Shown here in pieces: positions 36,082-44,761 of a stretch of 64,000 nucleotides of DNA. Source of the stretch: Zavarzinia marina (GTDB taxonomy: Bacteria > Pseudomonadota > Alphaproteobacteria > Zavarziniales > Zavarziniaceae); assembly GCF_021568905.1 (NCBI RefSeq), contig NZ_JAKGSB010000002.1:186001-250000 (forward strand). Direction: 5' to 3'. The translations under genes and the position numbers were made by a program. Under the pieces are notes generated by a model. It searched no databases. It was not told the origin of the DNA and saw only the letters and a list, made by a program, of their open reading frames with translations. Each line of letters begins with the position of its first letter. The stretch's first letter is position 1.

Positions 36082-38355
36082 TCAAGCTGCCTGTTTCAGG
36101 GCGGGTTCGGCCGGGGCGTCGGTGAATTCCGTCTCGAAGGCCGCGATGCCGCTCTTCTCGTTGGCGCGGGCTGCCAGCCGGCGTTCGCCGGGGGACGCAT
36201 AGTGGCGGTCCCAGTCGATGACCTTGGGGGTCATCAGGCGGTGCCAGAGGGGCGGCACCATGGCGACCAGGATCGTGGTCAGATAGCCGCTGATCATCTG
36301 GGGCGCCTCGGGGAAGGGCTTCAGGTCCTGATAGGGCACCTCGCCCTGGGCGTGATGGTGCGAGTGGCGGGTCAGGTTGAACATGGACCAGGACGAGATG
36401 CGCTTGGTGGTGTTCCAGGAATGGCGCGGCTGCACCGGGGTCGCGGGATCGCGGACGATGCCGTAGTGCTCCATGTAATTGACGATCTCGAGCAGCGCCT
36501 TGCCCCAGAGCGCGCAGGCGATGAAGAAGCCCGCCGCGACCGGCCCGCCGATGGCGAAGGCGAGAGCGACCAGGGCGACACTCATCATATGGCCGCGCAG
36601 GAAGGCATTGTGCCACGACCAGACCGCATGACCCCGGCGCTGCAGGCGGCGCTTCTCGATCTTCCAGGCGCTCAGATTGCCCTTCAGGGTCGAGGCCAGG
36701 ATGTGATGATAGACGTTGCGGCCGCGCGGCGCCGTCGCCGGGTCATGGGCGGTCGAGACATAGCGGTGATGGCCGTAGACATGCTCGATGGCGAAGGAGG
36801 TATCGAAGGAGAAGGCGAGCAGCCAGCGCCCGAAGAACATGGAGACCCGGTCCCAGGTCCGATGGGTCAGCTCGTGAGCCGTGATCGTGCCGATCATGCC
36901 GATCATCAGGCCGGTCAGCACGAAGGCCGAGACATGATGGCCGATGGCCGTGGCATCGCGCGCCGCGATGGCGTCGTAACCCGTCAGGCCCGCGATGAGC
37001 GCGCCGAAGCCGAGCGGATCGCCCGGGCTGACGCTCCAGACCGCGGCGAAGACGATGAGGCCGAGCAGCGGCAGGGCCAGCCACAATTGCACCGTCAGGA
37101 TCGCCGGGCGGCTGAAATGCGGGGTCGACTTGTCGTCGCCCGAAAAACCGTCGCCGACCAGATAGAGCGCGAGGATGCCGAGAAGTCCGATGGTGGTATA
37201 GGCGCCGCCCGCGAGGATGGTCGCCGCCGCCGCCAGGCCGACGCCGTGGAACAGGAAGAATTTCAGATAGTCGAAGACGCCGGCCACCTTCTGACCGCCA
37301 GCCGCGACCTTGGCCCCCGCGCCTTTGCCCCCTGCCCCCTTGGCGAGATCGGCCCGGGTCAGGAAGCGGTCGGCGTGGATCTGGGCGCCGCCGACGCCGC
37401 GCTCGCGCAGCAGGGCCTCCGCCGCGTCGATCATGCCCGGCGGGCCGCAGAGATAGGCGTCCGCCCCGGTGTCGAGACCGTCGAGCAGATGATCGGTGAC
37501 GAGGCCCCGGGCACCGGCCCAGCCGTCATCCGGCTTGCCGTCGGAGAGCACCGGCACGAAGCGGAAGGGCGCCTGCCAGGAAGCGCGCAGCGCCTCAATC
37601 TCCGCCATGGCATAGAGGTCGCGGGCTTCGCGGGCGCCGAACAGCAGGGTCACCGGCCGGGTCCGGTCGGTCGCGCCGGCGCCGCGCAGCAGGGCCAGGA
37701 TCGGCGCGAGACCGGAACCGCCCGCGATCAGCAGCAGGGGCGTGATGCCGGGCCGCAGGAAGAAGTCGCCGCCCGGGCCCTCGACCGTCAGGGTCTCGCC
37801 CACCACGTCGCGGTCGTTGGCGAGGGTCGAGAAGGCGCCGCCCGGCACCTTGCGCACGAAGAATTCGACGGTGCCGTCGGCCTGGGGCGGCGTGGCGAAG
37901 GAATAGCTGCGGGTCGTATCCGGCAGGGCGTCGAAGGTGACGTCGGCGAATTGCCCGGCGCGATAGGCGATGGGCGCGTCCAGGCGGATGGTCAGGCGGG
38001 TGATGTCATGGGTCAGGCGCCGCTGGTCCACCACTTCGCCCCGGCGGGTCTGACGCTCGCCCTGGACCGGCAGGTCGACGGCGAGGCGCAGATCCGATTT
38101 CGGCACGCTCTGGCAGGCCAGGATATAGCCGTCGTCCAGTTCCTGGTCCGAGAGGATATAGGTCGCCTCGGTCAGTTCGCGGACCTTGCCGCCTTCCAGC
38201 TTGCATTTGCAGGTGGCGCAGCCGCCGACCCGGCAGCTGTAGGGGAAATCGATCCCCTGGCGCAGCGCGGCCTGAAGGATCGTCTCCTTCGGCGCGACCT
38301 CGATCATGCGGTCGTTGACCGCGACCTGGAATGCTTCACCCGTCTCCCGTTGCAT
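36082..38355 (-). CDS. Single-chain alkane monooxygenase: [2Fe-2S] ferredoxin, reductase and AlkB fused
   Basis: A 757-residue fusion. Residues about 8-95 are a plant-type ferredoxin with Cys41, Cys46, Cys49 and Cys81. Residues about 105-330 are an FAD/NAD(P)H reductase (Arg149-Ser-Tyr-Ser152 for FAD; GGSGLAP 212-218 and YLCGPPG near 301 for the nicotinamide). A Gly/Ala/Lys linker (about 338-356) leads to the AlkB domain with 6 or so helices and all histidine boxes: HELTH 494-498, EHVYGHH 524-530, NYMEHYG 626-632 and LTRHSHHH 661-668. AlkB hydroxylates terminal alkane carbons. Usual partners rubredoxin and rubredoxin reductase are replaced here in cis. Divergent from an AraC regulator. Confidence 0.95.
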   Translation of the reverse strand: MQRETGEAFQVAVNDRMIEVAPKETILQAALRQGIDFPYSCRVGGCATCKCKLEGGKVRELTEATYILSDQELDDGYILACQSVPKSDLRLAVDLPVQGERQTRRGEVVDQRRLTHDITRLTIRLDAPIAYRAGQFADVTFDALPDTTRSYSFATPPQADGTVEFFVRKVPGGAFSTLANDRDVVGETLTVEGPGGDFFLRPGITPLLLIAGGSGLAPILALLRGAGATDRTRPVTLLFGAREARDLYAMAEIEALRASWQAPFRFVPVLSDGKPDDGWAGARGLVTDHLLDGLDTGADAYLCGPPGMIDAAEALLRERGVGGAQIHADRFLTRADLAKGAGGKGAGAKVAAGGQKVAGVFDYLKFFLFHGVGLAAAATILAGGAYTTIGLLGILALYLVGDGFSGDDKSTPHFSRPAILTVQLWLALPLLGLIVFAAVWSVSPGDPLGFGALIAGLTGYDAIAARDATAIGHHVSAFVLTGLMIGMIGTITAHELTHRTWDRVSMFFGRWLLAFSFDTSFAIEHVYGHHRYVSTAHDPATAPRGRNVYHHILASTLKGNLSAWKIEKRRLQRRGHAVWSWHNAFLRGHMMSVALVALAFAIGGPVAAGFFIACALWGKALLEIVNYMEHYGIVRDPATPVQPRHSWNTTKRISSWSMFNLTRHSHHHAQGEVPYQDLKPFPEAPQMISGYLTTILVAMVPPLWHRLMTPKVIDWDRHYASPGERRLAARANEKSGIAAFETEFTDAPAEPALKQAA

Positions 38356-38430
38356 GGTCCTGGCCTCCCATCGGCGTGTTTTCGATGCTTCAGGGAATAC
38401 GCCGGTGCCGCCAGGGCCGGGAGGGGCGGC

Positions 38431-38459
38431 ATTGACAACAGGGGGTCATTTATTGACAA
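38431..38459. promoter_or_regulatory. 21-bp-spaced direct repeats, candidate AraC operator
   Basis: ATTGACAA occurs at 38431-38438 and 38452-38459, two helical turns apart on one face of DNA. AraC-family proteins, which carry two HTH motifs per subunit, bind direct repeats of this kind. The site is in the 113-bp divergent region between the AlkB fusion and the AraC gene. Confidence 0.6.
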
Positions 38460-38468
38460 AGTGACGCC

Positions 38469-39491
38469 ATGACCCCCGAACGCCTGCCGCTCGCCGCCAA
38501 TTACCTGCGCCAGATCGCCGAGCAGGTCGCGGCCTGCGGCATCGATACGGCCCGCTGGCTGGCGCCTTCGGGCCTGAGCCCGGACCAATTGGCCGACCCC
38601 GCCTTGGAGGTGCCGCTCAGCCAGTTCAAGGGCCTGGTGCGCGACGGCATCGCCATCACCGGCGAAAAGGCCCTGGGCCTGCTGGTCGGCGACCGGCTGA
38701 CGGCGACGACCCACGGCATGCTCGGCTATGCCGCCCTGAACAGCGGCAGCCTGCGCCAGGCGATCGAACTGACCCGCCATTACCTCCCGGTGCGCACCTC
38801 GCTGGTCACGCTCCGGGTGGAGGAGCGGGGCGGCTTCATGCGCGTGATCTTCGAAACCCCGGTCGAATTGGGCGACATCGCCCAGCCGGTGCTGGAAGCC
38901 GTGGTGCTCACCATCCGCAACATGCTGGAGACCGCCAGCATGGGGGCTGCCGGCGTCACCATGGTCGGCTTTCCCTTCCCGGTCCCCGACTATGCCGGCC
39001 TCGCCCACGCCCTGTTCCGCATGGACGTCGAATACGAACGGGATTGGGCCGGTTTCGCCCTGCCCCTCGACGTGGTGGACGCGCCGCTGCGCATGGCCGA
39101 TCCCGCCGCCTTCGAGGATGCCCGCCAGATCTGCCAGCGCGAATTGGAGAAGCTGACGCGGGCGGAGACCCTGTCGGCGCGGGTGCGCCGCCTGCTGCTC
39201 GACAAGCAGGGCGCCTATCCGACCCTGGAGATCGTGGCGCGCCTGTTCAACATGACGCCCCGCACCCTGCACCGCCGTCTCGTCGACGAGGGCACGAGCT
39301 TTCGCGACATCGTGGAAGACGTGCGCCATACCCTGGCCATCGAGCACCTGAAGGCCGCCCATATGAGCATCGAGGAAATCGCCTATACCATCGGCTATGG
39401 CGAACCGGCCAACTTCCGCCGCGCCTTCAAACGCTGGGAAGGCGTCGCCCCTGCCGTCTATCGCGACAGGCTGCGAACTGAAGCTGGCTGA
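38469..39491 (+). CDS. AraC-family transcriptional regulator
   Basis: A 340-residue regulator. Residues about 5-190 form the arabinose-binding-like sensing domain of the PF12625 type seen in OruR-like and AlkS-unrelated fatty-acid regulators. The C-terminal 100 residues hold the two HTH motifs (PTLEIVARLFNMTPRTLHRRL and MSIEEIAYTIGYGEPANFRRAFKRW). It is divergent from the AlkB fusion gene, so it probably activates alkane or fatty acid oxidation. Its stop abuts the convergent MlrC stop as TGATCA. The effector is unknown. Confidence 0.9.
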   Translation: MTPERLPLAANYLRQIAEQVAACGIDTARWLAPSGLSPDQLADPALEVPLSQFKGLVRDGIAITGEKALGLLVGDRLTATTHGMLGYAALNSGSLRQAIELTRHYLPVRTSLVTLRVEERGGFMRVIFETPVELGDIAQPVLEAVVLTIRNMLETASMGAAGVTMVGFPFPVPDYAGLAHALFRMDVEYERDWAGFALPLDVVDAPLRMADPAAFEDARQICQRELEKLTRAETLSARVRRLLLDKQGAYPTLEIVARLFNMTPRTLHRRLVDEGTSFRDIVEDVRHTLAIEHLKAAHMSIEEIAYTIGYGEPANFRRAFKRWEGVAPAVYRDRLRTEAG

Positions 39492-40976
39492 TCAGCCGTT
39501 CACCCGGTCGAACGGGTGGAGCGGGTGGCGCAGCGCGCGGTAGTCGAGCTTCGAATTGTCCGAGGTGGTCACGCCTTCGCCGTCGAGGGTGATGGTGGCG
39601 CGGGCCAGGGGCGCGAAACCGGCGCGGTAGTGGATGCGCGACTTCAGGAGGAGATAGCGTTTCGCCTCCGGCTCGATCCCGACCGAGGTGAAGACGCCCC
39701 GGTCCCAGGGCTCGTGATGATGCGAGGTGATCACCACGTCGACCCTGCCGTCGTCGATGGACAGCACCGCCGTCGGCCCCATCTCGACCGTGACGCCGGT
39801 GTACATGGGCCCGCGCACCACGAAGCGCCCGTCGGTCACCGCCTTCACCCGGCCGGTGAGGCGAAGCGGCCGACCCCTCAGGCCGATCGCCGGCATGTCC
39901 GTCCGCCCGCCGAGATCGAGGGTGACCTCGACGCCCGGGCCCGCCGCCACCATCCGGCGCACCGCCTCCGGATCCCAGATCGCGCCGACGGCGACGTCCT
40001 TCAGGCCTTTCTCGATCACGGCGGCGAGAACGCCCATGACGTCCTGGGTGCCGCCCGAACCGCAATTGTCGGCATGATCGAGCAGGATCACCGGCCCGCC
40101 CAGATCGCCGAGGGCCGCCGCCCGCTCGAGGGCCGTCTCCAGGGCTTCATGGGCATAGAGGAAGTCGTCGCGCCGATCCGCCGCCAGCCGGGCGAGCGCG
40201 TCCGCCGCCGCCTGGGCCGCGACCGGATCGCCGTCGCCGACCACCACCGCCGCCATGCCGGCATGCGCGACATCGGCCATGGGAAAGCCGCCGAACACGG
40301 TCGCCGCCGGCATGCCCCCGGCTTCGAGCGCACGGGCCGCGTCGATCATGCTCTTCATCGGTTCGTCGTCGGTGCCCATGCGCAGCGTCTGGGCCAGCAC
40401 GGGAATGGGGGCGAAGCCCATGACCGGCTTCACCTTGCCGTCGATCATGTCGAACAGCACGCGGGCGATGCGCTCGCCCTGTTCCGCCATGTCGACATGG
40501 GGATAGGTCTTGTAGCCGATCAGGGCATCGCAATTCTCGACCATGGCTTCGGTCAGATTGCAGTGCAGGTCGCAGGTGACGGCGATCGGCACATCGGGGG
40601 CCACGGCGCGCAGACGGCGCAGCAATTCCCCCTCCCCGTCCGGGACGTGTTCGGCCACCATGGCGCCATGCAGGTCGAGGAGGACGGCGTCGCAACCCGC
40701 CGCCACGGCCTCGACGATCGCGGTCGCCAGGCGCTCGTAGGCGTCGCTGGTGACGATGCCGCCGGGCATCGCCTCCGCCGCGACGGGGGTGACCACCTCG
40801 GCGCCGCGTTCCCGGCACAGGCGCAGATAGGCGCCCATGGGCATGGCGGTATCGGCATAGGCGCGCTCCGCCGCCGGCCCGAAATGAAGGCCCCAAGCCT
40901 CGAAGCGGGCGAGGTCGGTGACGATGGGCGAGAATGTGTTGGTCTCGTGCTTCATCATCGCGACCACCACCTTCAT
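39492..40976 (-). CDS. M81-family metallopeptidase, MlrC-like
   Basis: A 494-residue cytoplasmic zinc peptidase. The N-terminus KVVVAMMKHETNTFSP is typical, and metal-ligand regions are LLDLHGAMV, DLHCNLTEAM and LDHADNCGSGGTQD. The family includes MlrC, which cleaves linear microcystin peptides, but most relatives act on unknown cyclic or modified peptides. There is no mlrA, mlrB or mlrD in the window, so the microcystin role is not supported. It is preceded by no operon partner; the divergent side is empty for 43 bp before the DUF1254 gene stop. Confidence 0.9.
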   Translation of the reverse strand: MKVVVAMMKHETNTFSPIVTDLARFEAWGLHFGPAAERAYADTAMPMGAYLRLCRERGAEVVTPVAAEAMPGGIVTSDAYERLATAIVEAVAAGCDAVLLDLHGAMVAEHVPDGEGELLRRLRAVAPDVPIAVTCDLHCNLTEAMVENCDALIGYKTYPHVDMAEQGERIARVLFDMIDGKVKPVMGFAPIPVLAQTLRMGTDDEPMKSMIDAARALEAGGMPAATVFGGFPMADVAHAGMAAVVVGDGDPVAAQAAADALARLAADRRDDFLYAHEALETALERAAALGDLGGPVILLDHADNCGSGGTQDVMGVLAAVIEKGLKDVAVGAIWDPEAVRRMVAAGPGVEVTLDLGGRTDMPAIGLRGRPLRLTGRVKAVTDGRFVVRGPMYTGVTVEMGPTAVLSIDDGRVDVVITSHHHEPWDRGVFTSVGIEPEAKRYLLLKSRIHYRAGFAPLARATITLDGEGVTTSDNSKLDYRALRHPLHPFDRVNG

Positions 40977-41019
40977 GACCGGGCTCCTTTCCCTTGCCCG
41001 TCCAGTCTAGGGCATTCGG

Positions 41020-41565
41020 TCAGCCGGCGGAATCCCGGGCGAGCGGGCGGCAGACGAGGGTCCGCCGGGCCGTCTCCGCCGCTTCCGCCAGCGCCGGCGT
41101 CGCCGCCAGCCCGCGCAGGAGGAGGAGCCCCGTCGTGGTCGGCAGGGTGACCAGATGGGCATCGTCGGGCAGCGCGGGCGCCGCCGTGTCCTCCCCCGCG
41201 ATCACCAGGTGGATCGGCCCCGTGCCCGTGGTCGCATTGCTGATCACGGCGACATTGTCGGTGATGGCATCGAAGACCGAGAGCGAGAAATAGGAGGCCG
41301 GCGGCGTCGCCGTCACCTCGACCGGCCCCGCCGAAAGGTCGAGCGCGCAGATCGAATAGCGGATGTCGGGCGACGGCAGCACGACGGTGCGCGCCTTGTC
41401 GTCGATCGGTGGCGGATGATAGGCGCGGTTGTAACCCGCCGCCGCCTCGGCAACGCCGCCGATGACCAGGGCCATGATGCCCCGGGGCACGGCCCAGATG
41501 GCGCCGACATGGGTGACGGCGGCGATCGCCAGCACGATCAGGGCGGTGCGGAAAAACCGGCTCAT
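41020..41565 (-). CDS. DUF1254-domain membrane-anchored protein
   Basis: A 181-residue protein with an N-terminal helix (about 5-28) and a beta-rich domain. The segment IRYSICALDLSAGPVEVTAT ... YFSLSVFDAITDNVAVI matches DUF1254, which is normally fused to DUF1214. Here the two domains are separate overlapping genes, and the DUF1254 gene is the second. The function is unknown; the N-terminal helix suggests an extracytoplasmic domain anchored to the inner membrane. Confidence 0.78.
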   Translation of the reverse strand: MSRFFRTALIVLAIAAVTHVGAIWAVPRGIMALVIGGVAEAAAGYNRAYHPPPIDDKARTVVLPSPDIRYSICALDLSAGPVEVTATPPASYFSLSVFDAITDNVAVISNATTGTGPIHLVIAGEDTAAPALPDDAHLVTLPTTTGLLLLRGLAATPALAEAAETARRTLVCRPLARDSAG

Positions 41566-42137
41566 GAGCAGGCCTCCCGCTTGATGGACGGCAATCGGGC
41601 GGTGGCGGGATCGGCCGCGACCGTGCCCTCGGGGTTATAGAGGCGGAGGAAGAGGAACAGCCGGTCCGCCGACCCCGTCGGCAGCCAGTCGCCCTCGACC
41701 GGCGTCCGCGACAGGGTCAGGTTGAAATCGCCGCCGGCATCGCGGGTCACGGTCTGATCGTTCACCGACCAGCGGTTCTGGTCGTTCGGGATCAGGTAAT
41801 GGTCGCCGGCATAGAGGGTGATCGACCACCAGCGCGCGGGCATGTCGCGCCCGGTCAGGACATAGCGGCAGTCGCCGCGCAGCACCTCGCCCGTATCGTC
41901 CCGTTCGGCCATGAAATAGATCGTCTCGGTCCGGCTGAGGGCCAGCAGGGCCCCGACCGCGACCATCGCCCGCGTATAGAGATCACGGCCGGTGCCGCCC
42001 GCATCGGTCGGCGTCCGCCACGGCCCGACATGGATCGCGGTCTGATCCAGCGCGAGGCGAAGTGCTGCATAGGCCGAACCGAGGCCGAGCCCCAGCCCGA
42101 GCAGGAGGATCACCATCCCCCGCAACAAGCGCCGCAT
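41562..42137 (-). CDS. DUF1214-domain membrane-anchored protein
   Basis: A 191-residue protein with an N-terminal helix (about 5-27) and the DUF1214 signature WWSITLYAGDHYLIPNDQNRW and GDFNLTLSRTP...LFLFLRLYNPEG. Its stop overlaps the DUF1254 start by 4 bp (ATGA). In most bacteria the domains occur as DUF1254-DUF1214 in one chain; here the order of genes is reversed. The function is unknown. The first gene of a two-gene operon with an 89-bp gap to the YbbP stop. Confidence 0.8.
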   Translation of the reverse strand: MRRLLRGMVILLLGLGLGLGSAYAALRLALDQTAIHVGPWRTPTDAGGTGRDLYTRAMVAVGALLALSRTETIYFMAERDDTGEVLRGDCRYVLTGRDMPARWWSITLYAGDHYLIPNDQNRWSVNDQTVTRDAGGDFNLTLSRTPVEGDWLPTGSADRLFLFLRLYNPEGTVAADPATARLPSIKREACS

Positions 42138-42226
42138 GTTCTCCCTCCCCCGTCATATTCGTTGGCGGCATGGTCGGTCGCGGCCCGATGGAGGACAAGT
42201 GCCCGTTCCGGGCACCGGGGCGAGGC

Positions 42227-44761
42227 TCAGTCCAGACTGCGCAGCACCGCCGCCGGGCGCCCGGCCAGCGCGCCCCAGGTCCCGGCGAGGCCGAGCGCCA
42301 CGGTCAGCACCACGCCGGCCGAAGCCGCCAGCACCGCCGTCACGGGGTCGAAGACGAAGGGCGAGCGCATCAGGCCGACGATGACGCCGTAACCCGCCGC
42401 CGTGCCGGCGCCAAGCGCGATGACGCCGGTGGCGAGCCCGAGCACGGCATATTCGACGACGAAGGCGCCGAGCACCTGGGCCCTTGATGCCCCGAGCGTC
42501 TTCAGGATGACGGCGTCATAGAGCCGCTGGCGATGGCCGGCGGCGAGCGAGCCCGCCAGCACCAGGAGGCCGGCGACCAGGGTGACCGACGCGGTCACCT
42601 GCACCGCGAGGCCGAGTTGGCCGAGCAGGCTGTCGACCATCTCCAAGGCGTCCTTCATGCGGATGACGGAGACATTGGCGAAACGGTCGGTCACGGCGCG
42701 GAACACCTTGGGTTCCGCCTCCGGCGTCGCGCGGACGGTGGCGAGATAGCCGTGGGGCGCCGCCTCCAGCATGCCGGGGGAGAACACCAGGGCGAAATTG
42801 ATGGTCAGCGTCGTATAGTCGATGTCGCGGAGGCTGGCGATCCTCGCCTCGATGTCGCGGCCGAGCAGATTGATGGTGATCGTGTCGCCGACCGCAAGGT
42901 CCATGGCATCCGCCAGTCGTGCGTCGAAGGAGACGAGGGGCGGCCCGCGATAGTCGGCCGGCCACCATTCGCCCGCGACGAGGCGCGTGCCTTCGGGCGG
43001 CAGGGGCGCATAGGTGACGCCCCGGTCGCCCCGGAGTGCCCAGCGCCCGTCCGGCTTCACCGGATAATCCTCCGCCGGGATGCCCTTGATGGCGGCGATC
43101 CGCCCGCGCATGGCGGGCACGACCTTGAGGTCGGAGGCGCCGTCGACGCCATCCACGGTGGCGACGAAATCACCGTATTGGTCGCGCTGGATGTCGACGA
43201 AGAAGAAGGACGGCGCGGCACTCGGCAGGCGCTCCGCAACCTGGTTGCCGAGGTTGAACTGCACCAGCGCGACACCGACCAGCAGCGTCAGCCCGAGCCC
43301 GAGGGAGAGCACGACCGAGCCGGTCGCCGCCCCCGGCCGGTGCAGATTGGCGATCGCGAGGCGCGGTCCCGGCCGGCGCGGCCGGGGCAGGCGCGCGGCC
43401 ACGAGGGCGACCAGCCAGCCGGCCAAGCGAAGCGCCACGAAGACCAGCAGCGTGCCGACGATGAAATAGAGCCCGAAGGAAATCTCGTCGGCCGAGAACA
43501 GCGCGAGGGCGGCGAGCGCCAGCACCAGCAGCCCGGTCGCCACCAGGTAGCGCGGCCGGGGCCAGACCCGGTCGGGCGCCACCAGATCGCGGAACAGATG
43601 GGCCGCCGGCACTTCGCGAGCCCGCGCCAGGGGCCAGAGCGCGAAGAGTGCTGCGACGATCAGGCCGAAGACGGCGGCGCGCACCAGCGGCGCCAGATAG
43701 ACGCCCATCGCCGCCGGCACCGGCAGGGCCGCGCCGATGACGCCGCCGAGCGCGATCGGCAGCACGGCGCCGAGTGCCAGACCGAGCAGGATGCCGACCA
43801 CCGCGACCGCCATCACCTGAAGCATGAAGACGGAGAAGACGAGGCCGGCAGGCGCGCCGATCGACTTCAGGATGGCGATGGTCCGCGTCTTGGTCGCCAT
43901 ATGGGCACGAACGGCACTGCCGACGCCGACCCCGCCGACCACCAGGGCGGTCAGGCCGACCAGGGTCAGGAACTGGCCGATGCGATCGACGAATTGCCGC
44001 GTCCCGGGCGCGGCATTGGCGCGGTTGCGGATGCGCCAGCCGGCTTCGGGATATTGTGCCTCGACCGCGGCGACGACCGGGCGGAAACTGGCCCCGGGGG
44101 CGAGCTTCAGGTGATAGCCGGTCTGGATCTGGCTGCCGGTCTGGACGAGGCCGGTGGCGGCGAGATCGTCGAGCGCGATCATCACCCGGGGCCCCAGGCC
44201 GAAGGCGCCGGAGCCGACGTCCGGCTCGCTCTCGATGACGGCGGTGACGACGAAGCGCGCATTGCCGATGGCGAGGACGTCGCCGACCTTGGCGTCGATC
44301 CGTGCCAGCAGTTCGGGCGCGACGGCGGCGCCTGGCAGGCCGTCCCTTCCGGCGAAGGCATCGGCGGGCGCGAGGGCGGGGGCGAGATCGAGGCTGCCGT
44401 AGAGCGGATAGGCGCCGTCGACCGCCTTCAGTTCGACCAGGGTGCGGCCCTGCCCCCCGCCTTCCAGCCTGGCCATGGCGCGCATCTGGCGCTGTTCCGA
44501 CAGGGTCTCGCCCTGCCCGGCGAGGAAGGCGCGTTCGTCGGCCGTCGCCTCGCGCTGGATCAGGCGGAATTCGAGATCGCCGCCCAGCAGGGCCTGTCCG
44601 TTCTCGGCAAGGCCCCGGTTGATCGCCGCCCCCAGATTGCCGATGCCGGCAATGGCGCCGACACCCAGCACCAGACAGGCGAGGAAGATGCGAAAGCCGC
44701 CGATGCCGGAACGCAATTCGCGCCGGGCGAGCGTCAGGACGAGACGGAACTGGCCGTTCAT
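42227..44761 (-). CDS. ybbP: FtsX-like ABC permease, YbbP type
   Basis: An 844-residue membrane protein with about ten helices and two FtsX repeats (VVGGVGVGSAVRAHMATKTRTIAILKSIGAP and the later QRLYDAVILKTLGASRAQVLGAF). Large soluble domains lie between them, as in MacB-type mechanotransmission permeases. In E. coli the ybbA-ybbP pair is divergent from tesA, as here. Start ATG 44761 overlaps the ATPase stop by one base. It works with the ATPase to move a lipid or hydrophobic compound across the envelope; the substrate is unknown. Confidence 0.9.
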   Translation of the reverse strand: MNGQFRLVLTLARRELRSGIGGFRIFLACLVLGVGAIAGIGNLGAAINRGLAENGQALLGGDLEFRLIQREATADERAFLAGQGETLSEQRQMRAMARLEGGGQGRTLVELKAVDGAYPLYGSLDLAPALAPADAFAGRDGLPGAAVAPELLARIDAKVGDVLAIGNARFVVTAVIESEPDVGSGAFGLGPRVMIALDDLAATGLVQTGSQIQTGYHLKLAPGASFRPVVAAVEAQYPEAGWRIRNRANAAPGTRQFVDRIGQFLTLVGLTALVVGGVGVGSAVRAHMATKTRTIAILKSIGAPAGLVFSVFMLQVMAVAVVGILLGLALGAVLPIALGGVIGAALPVPAAMGVYLAPLVRAAVFGLIVAALFALWPLARAREVPAAHLFRDLVAPDRVWPRPRYLVATGLLVLALAALALFSADEISFGLYFIVGTLLVFVALRLAGWLVALVAARLPRPRRPGPRLAIANLHRPGAATGSVVLSLGLGLTLLVGVALVQFNLGNQVAERLPSAAPSFFFVDIQRDQYGDFVATVDGVDGASDLKVVPAMRGRIAAIKGIPAEDYPVKPDGRWALRGDRGVTYAPLPPEGTRLVAGEWWPADYRGPPLVSFDARLADAMDLAVGDTITINLLGRDIEARIASLRDIDYTTLTINFALVFSPGMLEAAPHGYLATVRATPEAEPKVFRAVTDRFANVSVIRMKDALEMVDSLLGQLGLAVQVTASVTLVAGLLVLAGSLAAGHRQRLYDAVILKTLGASRAQVLGAFVVEYAVLGLATGVIALGAGTAAGYGVIVGLMRSPFVFDPVTAVLAASAGVVLTVALGLAGTWGALAGRPAAVLRSLD

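Noticed and set aside
38453-38458. TTGACA as a -35 box for the AraC gene
   Set aside because: It is only 11-16 bp from the start codon, so there is no room for a -10 box and leader.
36202-38472. A 756-codon open frame opposite the AlkB fusion
   Set aside because: It is the antisense of a gene with complete catalytic motifs; its composition is biased and has no recognisable sequence.
39492-40976. MlrC as evidence for microcystin degradation
   Set aside because: mlrA, mlrB and mlrD are missing from the window, and the family is wider than that pathway.
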